From JALZUV01 sp964654855 (GTDB lineage Bacteria; Pseudomonadota; Alphaproteobacteria; Rickettsiales; JALZUV01), in assembly GCA_964654855.1 (NCBI GenBank), contig CAZZJS010000003.1, positions 62,001-126,000 of the forward strand: a stretch of 64,000 bases of DNA. Direction: 5' to 3'. Within the stretch, counting starts at the first letter, position 1; each line of letters opens with the position of its first letter. A model generated the notes under the pieces. The model worked only from the letters and a program-made list of their open reading frames with translations. It did no database searches and was not told where the DNA came from. A program made the position numbers and the translations under genes. Below are positions 43,701 through 52,213 of this stretch, in pieces.

Positions 43701-45185
43701 ATGGTTTCACGTTGTCATACGGTTGCTTTTCAGGGAGTAGAAATTGTACCGGTTGAGGTGCAAGTGCAGGTGAGCTCTGGGTTGCCTGCTTTTACAGTGG
43801 TTGGGCTGCCCGATAAGGCTGTAGCAGAGTCTCGTGAACGAGTGAGAGCCGCCATCCAAGCGATGGGGCTAAGTCTTCCAGCTAAACGTATTACGATCAA
43901 TTTAGCACCTGCGGACTTGAGTAAAGAAGGTAGTCATTTTGATTTACCGATTGCATTAGCGCTTTTATCAGCCATGGGTGTCATACCATCAGATGCTTTA
44001 AATAGTTACTTTGTGTTGGGCGAGCTTGCTTTAGATGGCCGTTTGCAGGCAGTTAACGGTGTTTTGCCTGCGGCGATGGGGGCTAGTGCACGTGATTATG
44101 GGGTTATCTGCCCGGCAGAAAATGGCGCAGAAGCGGTTTGGGCAGGCGATATTGGCGTTTTGGCGCCGCCACATCTCTTGGCTCTTATCAATCATTTCAA
44201 GGGAACCCAAGTGCTAACAGCACCGCAAGCGCAGAGTTTGCCGCCTGTTACATCGAAGGTCGATTTAAGTCAGGTGCGTGGACAAGAAACCGCTAAGCGT
44301 GTTCTAGAGATTACGGCAGCAGGTGGGCATAACTTGCTGATGTGTGGCCCTCCTGGTGCAGGGAAATCGATGCTGGCTGCTTGCTTGCCGAGTATTTTGC
44401 CGCCCATGACAGCAGAGGAGATGCTGCAAACCAGTATGATTCAGAGTATCTCGGGGAGTTTAAAGCAAGGGCGCTTGCAGCAATATCGACCATTTCGTGA
44501 TCCGCATCATTCTAGCTCTATGGCTGCGATGGTAGGGGGCGGGCGTCGTGCATTGCCCGGTGAGATTTCGTTATCGCATCACGGTGTATTATTTTTAGAT
44601 GAACTGCCCGAATTTCCGCGTGGTGTGTTGGAGGCTTTACGTCAGCCATTAGAAGAGGGAAGAGTTTCCGTTGCTCGTGCTCAGGCGCATGTAACATACC
44701 CTGCTGCGTTTCAGCTGATTGCGGCCATGAACCCGTGCAAATGTGGTTATTTGGGCGATGTTGCGCGTGCTTGTAATAAGGCGCCTCGTTGTGGAGAAGA
44801 CTATCAGAATAAACTCTCAGGCCCTTTATTGGATCGTATAGACTTACATCTGGATGTGCCTGCTGTGTCGACGATGGATGTATTTGAAACAAGCAAGGCA
44901 GAAACGAGTGCTGAGGTAGCTAAACGAGTATTAGCGGCGCGTAAACGACAAATGGCGCGAGGGAGTCAGGTGAATGCTCGGATTCCGGGTGATATATTAT
45001 TTGAAGAGATTACCCAGAATGCTGAATGTAAGGCGTTGCTAGAGAAAGCAAGCCAACAATTCCAACTTTCTATGCGTGGATTGACCCGCGTACTAAGAGT
45101 AGCGCGAACTATTGCCGATTTGGCAGCTTGTGATGTGGTTGAGCTCTCCCATTTAAGCGAAGCCTTAGCTTATAGGCAGCGTTAA
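43701..45185 (+). CDS. comM: YifB/ComM family Mg-chelatase-like AAA+ ATPase
   Basis: This encodes 494 residues with an N-terminal LonC-like domain (VEVQVSSGLPAFTVVGLPDKAVAESRERVRAA), Walker A MCGPPGAGKSMLA near 213, the PFRDPHHSSSMAA motif, LFLDELPEFPRGVLEALRQPLE and a C-terminal Mg_chelatase_C domain. ComM is a hexameric helicase that promotes branch migration during natural transformation. Its presence does not itself prove competence. It is divergent from the histidine kinase. Confidence 0.93.
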   Translation: MVSRCHTVAFQGVEIVPVEVQVQVSSGLPAFTVVGLPDKAVAESRERVRAAIQAMGLSLPAKRITINLAPADLSKEGSHFDLPIALALLSAMGVIPSDALNSYFVLGELALDGRLQAVNGVLPAAMGASARDYGVICPAENGAEAVWAGDIGVLAPPHLLALINHFKGTQVLTAPQAQSLPPVTSKVDLSQVRGQETAKRVLEITAAGGHNLLMCGPPGAGKSMLAACLPSILPPMTAEEMLQTSMIQSISGSLKQGRLQQYRPFRDPHHSSSMAAMVGGGRRALPGEISLSHHGVLFLDELPEFPRGVLEALRQPLEEGRVSVARAQAHVTYPAAFQLIAAMNPCKCGYLGDVARACNKAPRCGEDYQNKLSGPLLDRIDLHLDVPAVSTMDVFETSKAETSAEVAKRVLAARKRQMARGSQVNARIPGDILFEEITQNAECKALLEKASQQFQLSMRGLTRVLRVARTIADLAACDVVELSHLSEALAYRQR

Positions 45186-45293
45186 GAAGAGTCAAAACGC
45201 AATTAAGCGGGGTATCCTCGCCACGCAAAAAAAGAAAATAAAAGCTTACTATGTTGGAAATCTCTTTACGTTTTGTTCATAAATAGAACTGTG

Positions 45294-45312
45294 CTTTGCT
45301 AATGAAGCAAAG
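45294..45312 (+). promoter_or_regulatory. Hairpin adjoining the ribosome site of the 45324 gene
   Basis: CTTTGCT (45294-45300) and AGCAAAG (45306-45312) form a perfect seven-base stem with loop AATGA. The right arm runs into AAAGGA, nine bases before the ATG. Confidence 0.35.
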
Positions 45313-45323
45313 GATACGTTACT

Positions 45324-45779
45324 ATGAAGTCGCCACAATCAGTTGAAATTGAATTATGGGAAGAGCTGGTAAGCAGAAGCTATGCTTATCTTTGGCACTT
45401 TGCCATGGCTCGTGAAAAGGAAACCGCCCGTATGATGGGGGAGTCAATTCGTGAATCATGGAAAGCAGTGAAACACCAAAAGCAAAAACAGTTGCATCGT
45501 CAATCTGTTGCTTATTGCAAAAAAGAACCAAACCGAGGTTTGGCGCAAATTTGGCAAGAGCGTGCCGATAAGCTTTATGCGGCCGGTGATTTTGAAGGCT
45601 TAATGCAATTGCGTCAGCGTATCGAAATTCAAACGATCGAGCCTGGCGCTTATGCGGAGTTACTGCAAGAGCGACATCAGCAATTGCAGGATGAAATTGC
45701 TGAATTGCGTGAATCTACCCGCCGGCTACGTGTGAGCATCATTCGTGAAAAGCAAAGTTTCGCTCCGCGCTCGCTTTAG
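45324..45779 (+). CDS. Helical protein of unknown function
   Basis: This encodes 151 residues, hydrophilic and predicted mostly helical, with Gln, Arg and Glu-rich coiled-coil-like sequence in the second half (ELLQERHQQLQDEIAELRESTRRLR). It has no signal peptide or membrane segment. The composition is reminiscent of phasins or small coiled-coil adaptors but no family can be claimed. AAAGGA precedes the ATG. The next gene begins 41 bases later. Confidence 0.6.
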   Translation: MKSPQSVEIELWEELVSRSYAYLWHFAMAREKETARMMGESIRESWKAVKHQKQKQLHRQSVAYCKKEPNRGLAQIWQERADKLYAAGDFEGLMQLRQRIEIQTIEPGAYAELLQERHQQLQDEIAELRESTRRLRVSIIREKQSFAPRSL

Positions 45780-45820
45780 AGCTTTTGCTTTTTAAGCCTC
45801 AGCCTATTAAAGTGATAACA

Positions 45821-46735
45821 ATGATTCGCACATTATTTATGGTTCTTTTGTTGTTCCCGTTAGTAGGGCAGGCACAGCATTATACTTCTAATTGGCGACA
45901 AGACGCGTTGGAAATGATTGAAGATGGTCGAATCGACGCTGCAGAAGTTTTATTGCAAGATGCTTCCTTGCGGATGAGCTTAATTGGTAAACCGATTGAA
46001 CGCATCAACCACGGACGTTTTTTGGGTGAAGCTTATCATAAGTTAGGAAAGCAAAACCATGCACGTGAGAGCTTTGATAAGGCAATGGATGCATCGTTAA
46101 AGTTAACTCCCGTGTGGCGTAGTCTATCAGCGGTGATCTCGGTGTTAGAGTTGCAAGCCACTACCGATGATGCTGAAAATAGCCAAGCGTTAATTCAAAA
46201 GTCATTAGATGCAAAATTGTTGCCTAACATGTCGAAAGATAAATATGCGACGGAGATTGGCCGTTATGTGAAGCGGTTTGAGAAAGCAACACGCGCGCAG
46301 GTTTTTCAGCTGATCAATCAGCTGCGCGGAATTGATAAAGCGAAGATTCGTAAGAAAGCTTTTTTTGCGCTCACTGATTTAGAATTCACCCCGTTTACGG
46401 GTGAAGGGCGCCATCAGGATGTTAACTTGCCCTTGGGAATGGATGATTTTGAACGATTCTTGTGGTTTTCGATCATGAGTAAATATTTTGCCAATAGTGG
46501 CGAGCGTTTTCAGTTTGAACAGCAGGTAGCGGCAATGAAAACGGCGTATGGGCGTTTGGATGAAACTCGCCAGCAGAAACATCGTAAGATTTATCGCATG
46601 GTGACGAAATTGACTTATAAATTGCCAGTGCCTCCTAAGGTGAAAGCGAAAGAAGAGCCTAAATTGATTGATCTTTCTCCGCATTCTAATAGCGAGTTAG
46701 AAGATATTTTCTATGGAAGGAAACCTGCGGAATAA
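45821..46735 (+). CDS. Exported protein with TPR-like helices, unknown function
   Basis: This encodes 304 residues with a Sec signal peptide (MVLLLFPLVGQAQH). The first 150 residues have paired-helix pattern typical of tetratricopeptide-type repeats (ALEMIEDGRIDAAEVLLQDA, FLGEAYHKLGKQNHARESFDKAMDA). The C-terminal part is basic. ATG 45821 was chosen because the signal peptide starts there; a longer TTG start at 45785 would add a poor leader. It converges on holC with a shared terminator-like stem. Confidence 0.6.
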   Translation: MIRTLFMVLLLFPLVGQAQHYTSNWRQDALEMIEDGRIDAAEVLLQDASLRMSLIGKPIERINHGRFLGEAYHKLGKQNHARESFDKAMDASLKLTPVWRSLSAVISVLELQATTDDAENSQALIQKSLDAKLLPNMSKDKYATEIGRYVKRFEKATRAQVFQLINQLRGIDKAKIRKKAFFALTDLEFTPFTGEGRHQDVNLPLGMDDFERFLWFSIMSKYFANSGERFQFEQQVAAMKTAYGRLDETRQQKHRKIYRMVTKLTYKLPVPPKVKAKEEPKLIDLSPHSNSELEDIFYGRKPAE

Positions 46736-46746
46736 AGTTATTATTC

Positions 46747-46767
46747 AAAAAGCTAAGCAGCTTTTTT
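46747..46767. terminator. Bidirectional terminator between the 45821 gene and holC
   Basis: AAAAAGCT (46747-46754) and AGCTTTTT (46759-46766) form an eight-base stem with loop AAGC, followed by a T run on the plus strand and by the complementary run on the minus strand. It overlaps the holC stop codon. Confidence 0.45.
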
Positions 46768-47205
46768 CCAACCACCACCCGGTTGTTGCTGCCAATAGGT
46801 GATTTCCGCTCCCGCTTCTTTATAGCGCCGCCATCTGTCACGCGCTGCTTGCACGCTGGTTTCATCGTTTCCATCAAATAGGTCGAGTATACGCTCCACT
46901 CCCTCTTCACCTTCATATTCAAAAAAACTACCATCCGTTGAGACAATAATATTTGCTGCGTTTGGGCGATCAAGCTGCGTGGTTAAATAGATAGGTTGCT
47001 CTTGCGCATGATCACTTCCTTCTATCCCATGGGGAAGAAAGCTATCTGCATCATAAGACCAAAGCCAATCATCTAGTTTTTTGATTGCCTCTTTGCTTTC
47101 TACTTTCACACATAGGCGATAACCGCCCTGTAATGCTTTCTGCGCTAAAGGGGGTAGGGCGCGTTCAAACCCTGTGCTGATAAGATGATAAAACTGAACT
47201 TGCAT
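46753..47205 (-). CDS. holC: DNA polymerase III chi subunit
   Basis: This encodes 150 residues. The family pattern is visible: QVQFYHLISTGFERALPPLAQKAL, a Lys/Trp region (LDDWLWSYDADSFLPHG), and DRPNAANIIVSTDG. HolC links the clamp loader to single-stranded DNA-binding protein. It lies downstream of the Hpt-like gene by 16 bases on the same strand. Confidence 0.88.
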   Translation of the reverse strand: MQVQFYHLISTGFERALPPLAQKALQGGYRLCVKVESKEAIKKLDDWLWSYDADSFLPHGIEGSDHAQEQPIYLTTQLDRPNAANIIVSTDGSFFEYEGEEGVERILDLFDGNDETSVQAARDRWRRYKEAGAEITYWQQQPGGGWKKAA

Positions 47206-47221
47206 AAGCGAGATCTAAAAA

Positions 47222-47716
47222 TTAATTGCTTGTATATTTGTCTGTTAGCTTCTTTAGGCTCGCTAGTAATTCAATGCCAACCATACCGCCATCGCCTTTT
47301 ATTTGGTCTCGGAGCACTGTTGTAATCCCTTCAAGGTGCTTGCTAACAACAATAGCATGCTCTGATGCAGGACTATTAATCGTCGCACAGTAATTGACCA
47401 GTGATTTGGCAATGTGTGTTAAAAGGTCGTACCCAAATGTCCCGCCTCGATCACGCAAGTGCTCACCACTTTCAATGATTGCTTCCAAATGTTGTACGGT
47501 CATGGGCGTGTATTTGATTTCCTCAAGCTTCTGAATAAGGGTGTTTAAATCTTCTTTAGCCCATTCAAGAAAATCTTCTTGGTGGTCATCAATTCTTTTT
47601 TGTCCACGCGTTATATTCTCAGGTTTAAGTATATCGCGCACATTCGCATTCGGCCCAATTTTATCGCGAATTTTGTTAGGTGGATGAACTATTTTTGCAG
47701 GTTCTTTATCGGACAT
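47222..47716 (-). CDS. Hpt-like helical protein paired with a response regulator
   Basis: This encodes 164 residues, soluble and mostly helical. Residues 84-100 (GEHLRDRGGTFGYDLLT) resemble the Hpt motif H-x-L-(K/R)-G-x-x-G-x-x-G, but aligning on the glycines places Glu85 at the phospho-accepting position and the only His one residue later (His86). It may be a degenerate phosphotransfer or sequestering partner. It starts three bases after the response-regulator stop, so the pair is coexpressed. The family assignment is from memory of similar alphaproteobacterial proteins, not a search. Confidence 0.6.
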   Translation of the reverse strand: MSDKEPAKIVHPPNKIRDKIGPNANVRDILKPENITRGQKRIDDHQEDFLEWAKEDLNTLIQKLEEIKYTPMTVQHLEAIIESGEHLRDRGGTFGYDLLTHIAKSLVNYCATINSPASEHAIVVSKHLEGITTVLRDQIKGDGGMVGIELLASLKKLTDKYTSN

Positions 47717-47719
47717 AGC

Positions 47720-48235
47720 TTATATTTCGCCTTTAATAGGTGGGTTTTTACGGCGCTCTATCCCTGCAGGTGGAATATCTGTACGACGGCGTCTGTCCGG
47801 GCCAAGATATTCGTTTGAAATAATAAAACTTCGGGGGTTTTCAATCACCATAATCAAGCGTTCATACAGTGCTTTAGCAGTGAAAGGTTTTACAAGAAAT
47901 TCCGTTACACCAATGTCACGTGCAGCAGAGACATCTTTATGCTCTGCGCGACCAGTTAGCATGATAATAGGTAAGTATGGACTTGGGGAATCTTTGTGTG
48001 TGCGTAAATAGTCAATCAATTGAATGCCATTAACGGGAGCCATGCGCCAATCCGTAATAAGTAAATCCACATTCTTACTCTGAAGTTTTTCTAGGGCTTC
48101 TTCGCCGTTACTCGTCTGCATTATATTGCTGAACCCGCAACTTTCCAAAACATCACATACCAAGCTGCGAATTCGCGCATCCGGATCAGCAATCAGGATA
48201 TCAATACGTTTTAGGTAAGAATTAATCGGTAACAT
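47720..48235 (-). CDS. CheY-like response regulator with GPDRRRR tail
   Basis: This encodes 171 residues, a receiver domain with acidic residues in ADPD near 16, the phospho-accepting Asp62 (LLITDWRM), a Thr near 92 (MLTGRAEHKD) and the conserved Lys (VKPFTAK). After the receiver a short tail carries GPDRRRRTDIPPAGIERRK, common among alphaproteobacterial single-domain regulators. There is no DNA-binding domain. It probably acts through protein contacts, with the adjacent Hpt-like protein the obvious candidate partner. Confidence 0.88.
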   Translation of the reverse strand: MLPINSYLKRIDILIADPDARIRSLVCDVLESCGFSNIMQTSNGEEALEKLQSKNVDLLITDWRMAPVNGIQLIDYLRTHKDSPSPYLPIIMLTGRAEHKDVSAARDIGVTEFLVKPFTAKALYERLIMVIENPRSFIISNEYLGPDRRRRTDIPPAGIERRKNPPIKGEI

Positions 48236-48259
48236 AATAAAGCTGAAAGTTTCAGAAAG

Positions 48260-48931
48260 TTAACGCTCCGTCAATACTTCCTGAATTAAGGCGCGTGTAA
48301 TAGGATGTTTTTTTGCAATAGCGTGCTTATCTAAAGCGTCAATCACTCGTTTGATGCCGTCAAAGCTTCGTTCAATACGAGGTAACAGATAGGTCAGGCT
48401 AGCTTGTGAAATTTCCACCTGCTTATCCTGAAAAGATTTAATCAGCAAAGCGCTCATTAACACGTCGTCTGGTTCATGAATCTTTGTTTGTGGCAGTGCT
48501 TGTAGCCGTGATCTTAGGTCAGGCAAAGAAAAATGGTTCCAGCAGGCGCTTTGATCAAGCGTGAGCAAAAGACGATATTGTTCGTTTCCACGTAAGAAAG
48601 TTAATAAGTGGAAGAGAGTATGTTCATCTTTAGTGCCCTCGGCATTATCAATTACAAGATGCTGAGTCTTTTGGCCCACAAAAAGCCTTTCCGGCTCATG
48701 GTTGAGGTCTATAGAGGCGCCATCTAACACCGCTGCGCCATTGCGAGAGGCCCAGATGTGTGCGAGGTGAGTTTTTCCGCTAGATTTTGGCCCTTTAAGC
48801 AAGACGCAAGAAAGTGAATCTTTATCCCACTGTTCTAATGCATCCCATGCTGCTTGGTTGCATTGGGAAACAAGGAAGTTTTCCTCCGCATAGCTAGGTG
48901 GGAGGGAGATATCTAAGGGTAATTGTCCCAT
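48260..48931 (-). CDS. hdaA: DnaA-like regulatory inactivator HdaA
   Basis: This encodes 223 residues, the AAA+ part of DnaA without the C-terminal DNA-binding domain. Walker A (LKGPKSSGKTHLAHIWA) and sensor-like regions are visible; the QLPLDI opening is the clamp-binding motif by which Hda proteins bind DnaN. It inactivates DnaA-ATP after initiation. TAATG couples it to the upstream permease gene. Confidence 0.88.
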   Translation of the reverse strand: MGQLPLDISLPPSYAEENFLVSQCNQAAWDALEQWDKDSLSCVLLKGPKSSGKTHLAHIWASRNGAAVLDGASIDLNHEPERLFVGQKTQHLVIDNAEGTKDEHTLFHLLTFLRGNEQYRLLLTLDQSACWNHFSLPDLRSRLQALPQTKIHEPDDVLMSALLIKSFQDKQVEISQASLTYLLPRIERSFDGIKRVIDALDKHAIAKKHPITRALIQEVLTER

Positions 48932-50001
48932 TAGCTGCCTTTGTAAAAGTCGCTATCCTGATATTGCTCAACTGCAAAGCGCATCAAAACGCCGATAATA
49001 GCGGTAACGGGTACAGCAATCAGAACGCCAACAAAGCCAAATAGGCTCGCACCTGCAAGCATTCCAAAAATAATCCAAACGGGATGTAAACCTACGCGAT
49101 CACCCACCAATTTAGGAGTAAGTGCGTATCCTTCAAGCATTTGGCCAATCACAAAAATACCTGCTACCACGAGCGTTGACTGCCAATCATCAAATTGCAT
49201 AAAGGCGATCCCCGTTGAAAGGATGCCGCCAATCAGTGTGCCAATATAAGGAATAATAATTAAGAAACCGCAAATTAGGCCGATAATAACCGCATATTTA
49301 ACACCCGCAAAGAGCAATGTTAATGCATAGAAAACGGCAAGAATAAGCATTACGTTAAATTGCCCGCGAATGAATCCAGCAAGGGTTTCATCAACTTTTT
49401 GTAATTGTGTACGGATAGTCTCTGCATGGTTGCGAGGTAAAAGTGTATCCAGCTTTTCCATCAACTTGTCCCAGTCGCGCAATAAGTAGAAAGATACGAC
49501 CGGAGTAATGATAAGAAGTGAGATTAGATTAATCAGTGCCATTCCAGATTGCAGTAATTTGCCCGCTAATCCTTTTCCATCTGAAATAATATTTTCCACA
49601 AGGTCTTTCGTATCTAGCTCACTTTCCCAATCAATTGGGAGGGGGAGCTTGCCAACTTGTTCCACCAAGTTAGCTTGAAGAATGCTTATGTAGCCCGGAA
49701 TATCGGCTAACAAGCCGCTGATTTGCTTTGCCAATGTTGGTGCAAGCGCCAAGATGACAATAATCAAAATAGCAAAGAAAATGACGGTGATGATGGAGGT
49801 GGAGATTGCGCGTGAGCAGCCCCATTCTTCTAATTTGTCGGCCGCAGGGTCAAGGCAATAAGCAATAAGAATTCCTAAAATAAAAGGAAGTAACATATCG
49901 CGAATGAGAAACAAAAAGCCAAAAAAGAGAAGGGTCATCAGTAGCCAGAAAAGTAACCGGCGTGAGAGTAAGCCTTCAGGGATAGAGGAAGTTTTAGCCA
50001 T
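48931..50001 (-). CDS. AI-2E family (PerM) membrane permease
   Basis: This encodes 356 residues with about eight membrane segments and the PerM/UPF0118 features: PFILGILIAYCLDPAADKLE, a long coil-like periplasmic segment, NLISLLIITPVVSFYLLRDWDKL and GGILSTGIAFMQFDDW. Substrates of the family are disputed. The ATG at 50001 is six bases after the DUF2066 stop; a longer start at 50025 inside that gene is less likely. In alphaproteobacteria this gene commonly precedes hdaA, as here. Confidence 0.87.
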   Translation of the reverse strand: MAKTSSIPEGLLSRRLLFWLLMTLLFFGFLFLIRDMLLPFILGILIAYCLDPAADKLEEWGCSRAISTSIITVIFFAILIIVILALAPTLAKQISGLLADIPGYISILQANLVEQVGKLPLPIDWESELDTKDLVENIISDGKGLAGKLLQSGMALINLISLLIITPVVSFYLLRDWDKLMEKLDTLLPRNHAETIRTQLQKVDETLAGFIRGQFNVMLILAVFYALTLLFAGVKYAVIIGLICGFLIIIPYIGTLIGGILSTGIAFMQFDDWQSTLVVAGIFVIGQMLEGYALTPKLVGDRVGLHPVWIIFGMLAGASLFGFVGVLIAVPVTAIIGVLMRFAVEQYQDSDFYKGS

Positions 50002-50006
50002 AAAAT

Positions 50007-51098
50007 TTACCGTAATGCGAGCCAAAGTTGCTGATCATGTTGTGTGGCTGCAACGCCGTTGCTCACAAGGGCTTTGCCAAAATCTTTTGGTTCTCCACGA
50101 AAAGTAAGTTTTAGCGTCATGCCACTGGCATCCGCACCTAATACTTGAATATCATCAATCACCTGAATTTTTTGTAAGCGGCTGCGTAAATCTCCCCAAT
50201 CGCGAGCATTATTAAGGGTGATACGGGCTTCAATTTCATGAGATTGTTCGTCTGTGCTATGAACTCTATGCGAAGCATCGTGAAGTTCTAAGCGGTTATC
50301 AATCAAACTCTTTGCCGTTTTTTCAAGAAGTTGCTGAGGAGAAAGGCCTTCTTCAGGTTTGATATGGGTGATTTTCAAAGTATCTCCATGTGGTGAAATC
50401 TCTCGTAACGTTAGCCCAAAGCCGTTTACCCCACGTTCATGTAAAATAGCAACGAGCGCACGATTGGCTCCGTAGCGTCGGGCTAGCGGAGCGATGCGAG
50501 CGAAATTCGCTGTTGTGACATTGCTTGCGCTTAAGCTCAATTTATCGGTTGGGTCACCATAAGGGGTTACGAAAAGAGGACTGCCTGATTGTAAAACAAT
50601 TTCGTTGATGTTGCGACGCCAAGCATTTTCATCTTCCCATAAAAAGACCCCTTTTGGTCCGCGCAGAACGGGTAATAATAAAATAGAATCATTTGTCGCG
50701 AAGCTATCACTGTTAGCGCTGTCTGTTGATGGTGTGTTCGATTGTATTTCATGACCTTGTAGTAAAGCGTTTTTCACGAACTGATCATCAAAATCTAAAA
50801 CAAGTGTGGCTCGGTAAGAGGTATCGGTTACCACTTCTTTTTTTGCGTGATAGCCTAAGATATATTGGCTAACATTATAGCCTTTATAATCCCTCATGAT
50901 TTGTTCTGATCGGTTAGGGGCTTTTTGTTTTACGAGCGCTGCAAATCCACGTTTTTCGGCGTTTGCGAGGGCTTTGGCGCGTGCTTCTATTGCATTCACT
51001 CCTTTTTCAAATACTTTAACTTCCACCTCAATCGCGTGAGCTGAAAAAGCGCCGAAGGCGCAAAAAAGTGCGAATATCTTAACGAGCAACTCTTGCAT
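50007..51098 (-). CDS. DUF2066 domain-containing exported protein
   Basis: This encodes 363 residues with a signal peptide (FCAFGAFSAHA-IEV) and a DUF2066 domain covering the first half (NAIEARAKALANAEKRGFAALVKQ, YNVSQYILGYHAKKEVVTDTSYRATLVLDFD). Its function is unknown. It heads the run perM-hdaA. It is divergent from purM, 56 bases apart. Confidence 0.78.
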   Translation of the reverse strand: MQELLVKIFALFCAFGAFSAHAIEVEVKVFEKGVNAIEARAKALANAEKRGFAALVKQKAPNRSEQIMRDYKGYNVSQYILGYHAKKEVVTDTSYRATLVLDFDDQFVKNALLQGHEIQSNTPSTDSANSDSFATNDSILLLPVLRGPKGVFLWEDENAWRRNINEIVLQSGSPLFVTPYGDPTDKLSLSASNVTTANFARIAPLARRYGANRALVAILHERGVNGFGLTLREISPHGDTLKITHIKPEEGLSPQQLLEKTAKSLIDNRLELHDASHRVHSTDEQSHEIEARITLNNARDWGDLRSRLQKIQVIDDIQVLGADASGMTLKLTFRGEPKDFGKALVSNGVAATQHDQQLWLALR

Positions 51099-51120
51099 AC
51101 TAGTCTAACCTTGCCATAAT
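51093..51120 (+). promoter_or_regulatory. purM: purM promoter
   Basis: TTGCAT (51093-51098), a 16-base spacer and CATAAT (51115-51120), the latter preceded by TGC as an extended -10. The predicted start near 51127 leaves a leader of about 28 bases. Confidence 0.4.
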
Positions 51121-51154
51121 GCGCGCCACCATACAATAAGTGAAAAGAAAAACA

Positions 51155-52213
51155 ATGTCCCAAACTCCCCTAACTTATGCTGATTCCGGTGTCGATATTG
51201 ATGCAGGTAATCGTTTAGTCGATCGAATCAAACCGCTTGCAAAGGCAACGAGCCGTGCGGGGGTGATGGGCAGTATCGGTGGCTTTGGCGGCTTGTTCGA
51301 CCTTAAAGAGACGAAATATGAAGATCCTGTTTTGGTCTCGGCGACTGATGGAGTGGGTACAAAATTGAAAATTGCTCAAGCAGCAAATAAACATGATACG
51401 ATTGGTATCGACCTTGTGGCTATGTGCGTGAATGACTTGATTGTGCAAGGGGCTGAGCCGTTATTCTTTCTTGATTATTTTGCGACAGGTGAACTTTCTG
51501 TCGATGTGGCAGAGAGTGTTGTTGCTGGCATTGCAGAAGGATGTCAGCAAGCAGGTTGCGCGTTACTTGGTGGTGAAACGGCTGAAATGCCAGGCATGTA
51601 TGGTGCGGGCGATTATGATTTAGCGGGATTTTCTGTCGGTGCGGTGGAGCGTGATGAGATTTTACCGAAAGCAGGAATTACTGGTGGTGATGTGATTCTC
51701 GGCATTGCTTCAAGTGGAGTGCATTCCAATGGTTTCTCGCTTGTGCGGAAGGTGATGGAACGTTCGGGTCTTTCTTACGATAGCGCTGCGCCATTTGCGA
51801 AAGGTAGAACGATGGCTGAGGCTTTATTGGAGCCTACCCGTATCTATGTGAAATCATGCTTAAAAGCGATTGAAACCGGTGGTGTTAAGGCATTGGCTCA
51901 TATTACTGGCGGTGGATTGACAGAGAATATTCCGCGTATTCTACCAAAAGGTGTCGTGGCAGAAATTGATCCTACAAGTTGGGAGCGCCCGTCAGTCTTT
52001 AATTGGCTTGAACTGGTGGCTGCTTTACCAAAAGAGGAAATGCTGAAAACTTTCAATGCGGGTATTGGTATGGTGTTGATTGTGTCTGAAAATGATGTTG
52101 ATGCCGTAAAGCGAATACTTGAAGCGGAAGACGAAAAAGTATTCCGTATTGGTGAGATTGTCCTCGGGGCTGAGGGTGGCGTGCGTTATTTGGAAGAAAG
52201 CGATAATGCGTAA
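51155..52213 (+). CDS. purM: Phosphoribosylformylglycinamidine cyclo-ligase (AIR synthetase)
   Basis: This encodes 352 residues with the PurM signatures TYADSGVDIDAGNRLVDRIK, VLVSATDGVGTKLKIA, MCVNDLIVQGAEPLFFLDY, LLGGETAEMPGMY and AHITGGGLTENIPR. It closes the imidazole ring of AIR in purine synthesis. The ATG at 51155 fits the family start better than a GTG at 51140. It overlaps purN by eight bases. Confidence 0.96.
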   Translation: MSQTPLTYADSGVDIDAGNRLVDRIKPLAKATSRAGVMGSIGGFGGLFDLKETKYEDPVLVSATDGVGTKLKIAQAANKHDTIGIDLVAMCVNDLIVQGAEPLFFLDYFATGELSVDVAESVVAGIAEGCQQAGCALLGGETAEMPGMYGAGDYDLAGFSVGAVERDEILPKAGITGGDVILGIASSGVHSNGFSLVRKVMERSGLSYDSAAPFAKGRTMAEALLEPTRIYVKSCLKAIETGGVKALAHITGGGLTENIPRILPKGVVAEIDPTSWERPSVFNWLELVAALPKEEMLKTFNAGIGMVLIVSENDVDAVKRILEAEDEKVFRIGEIVLGAEGGVRYLEESDNA

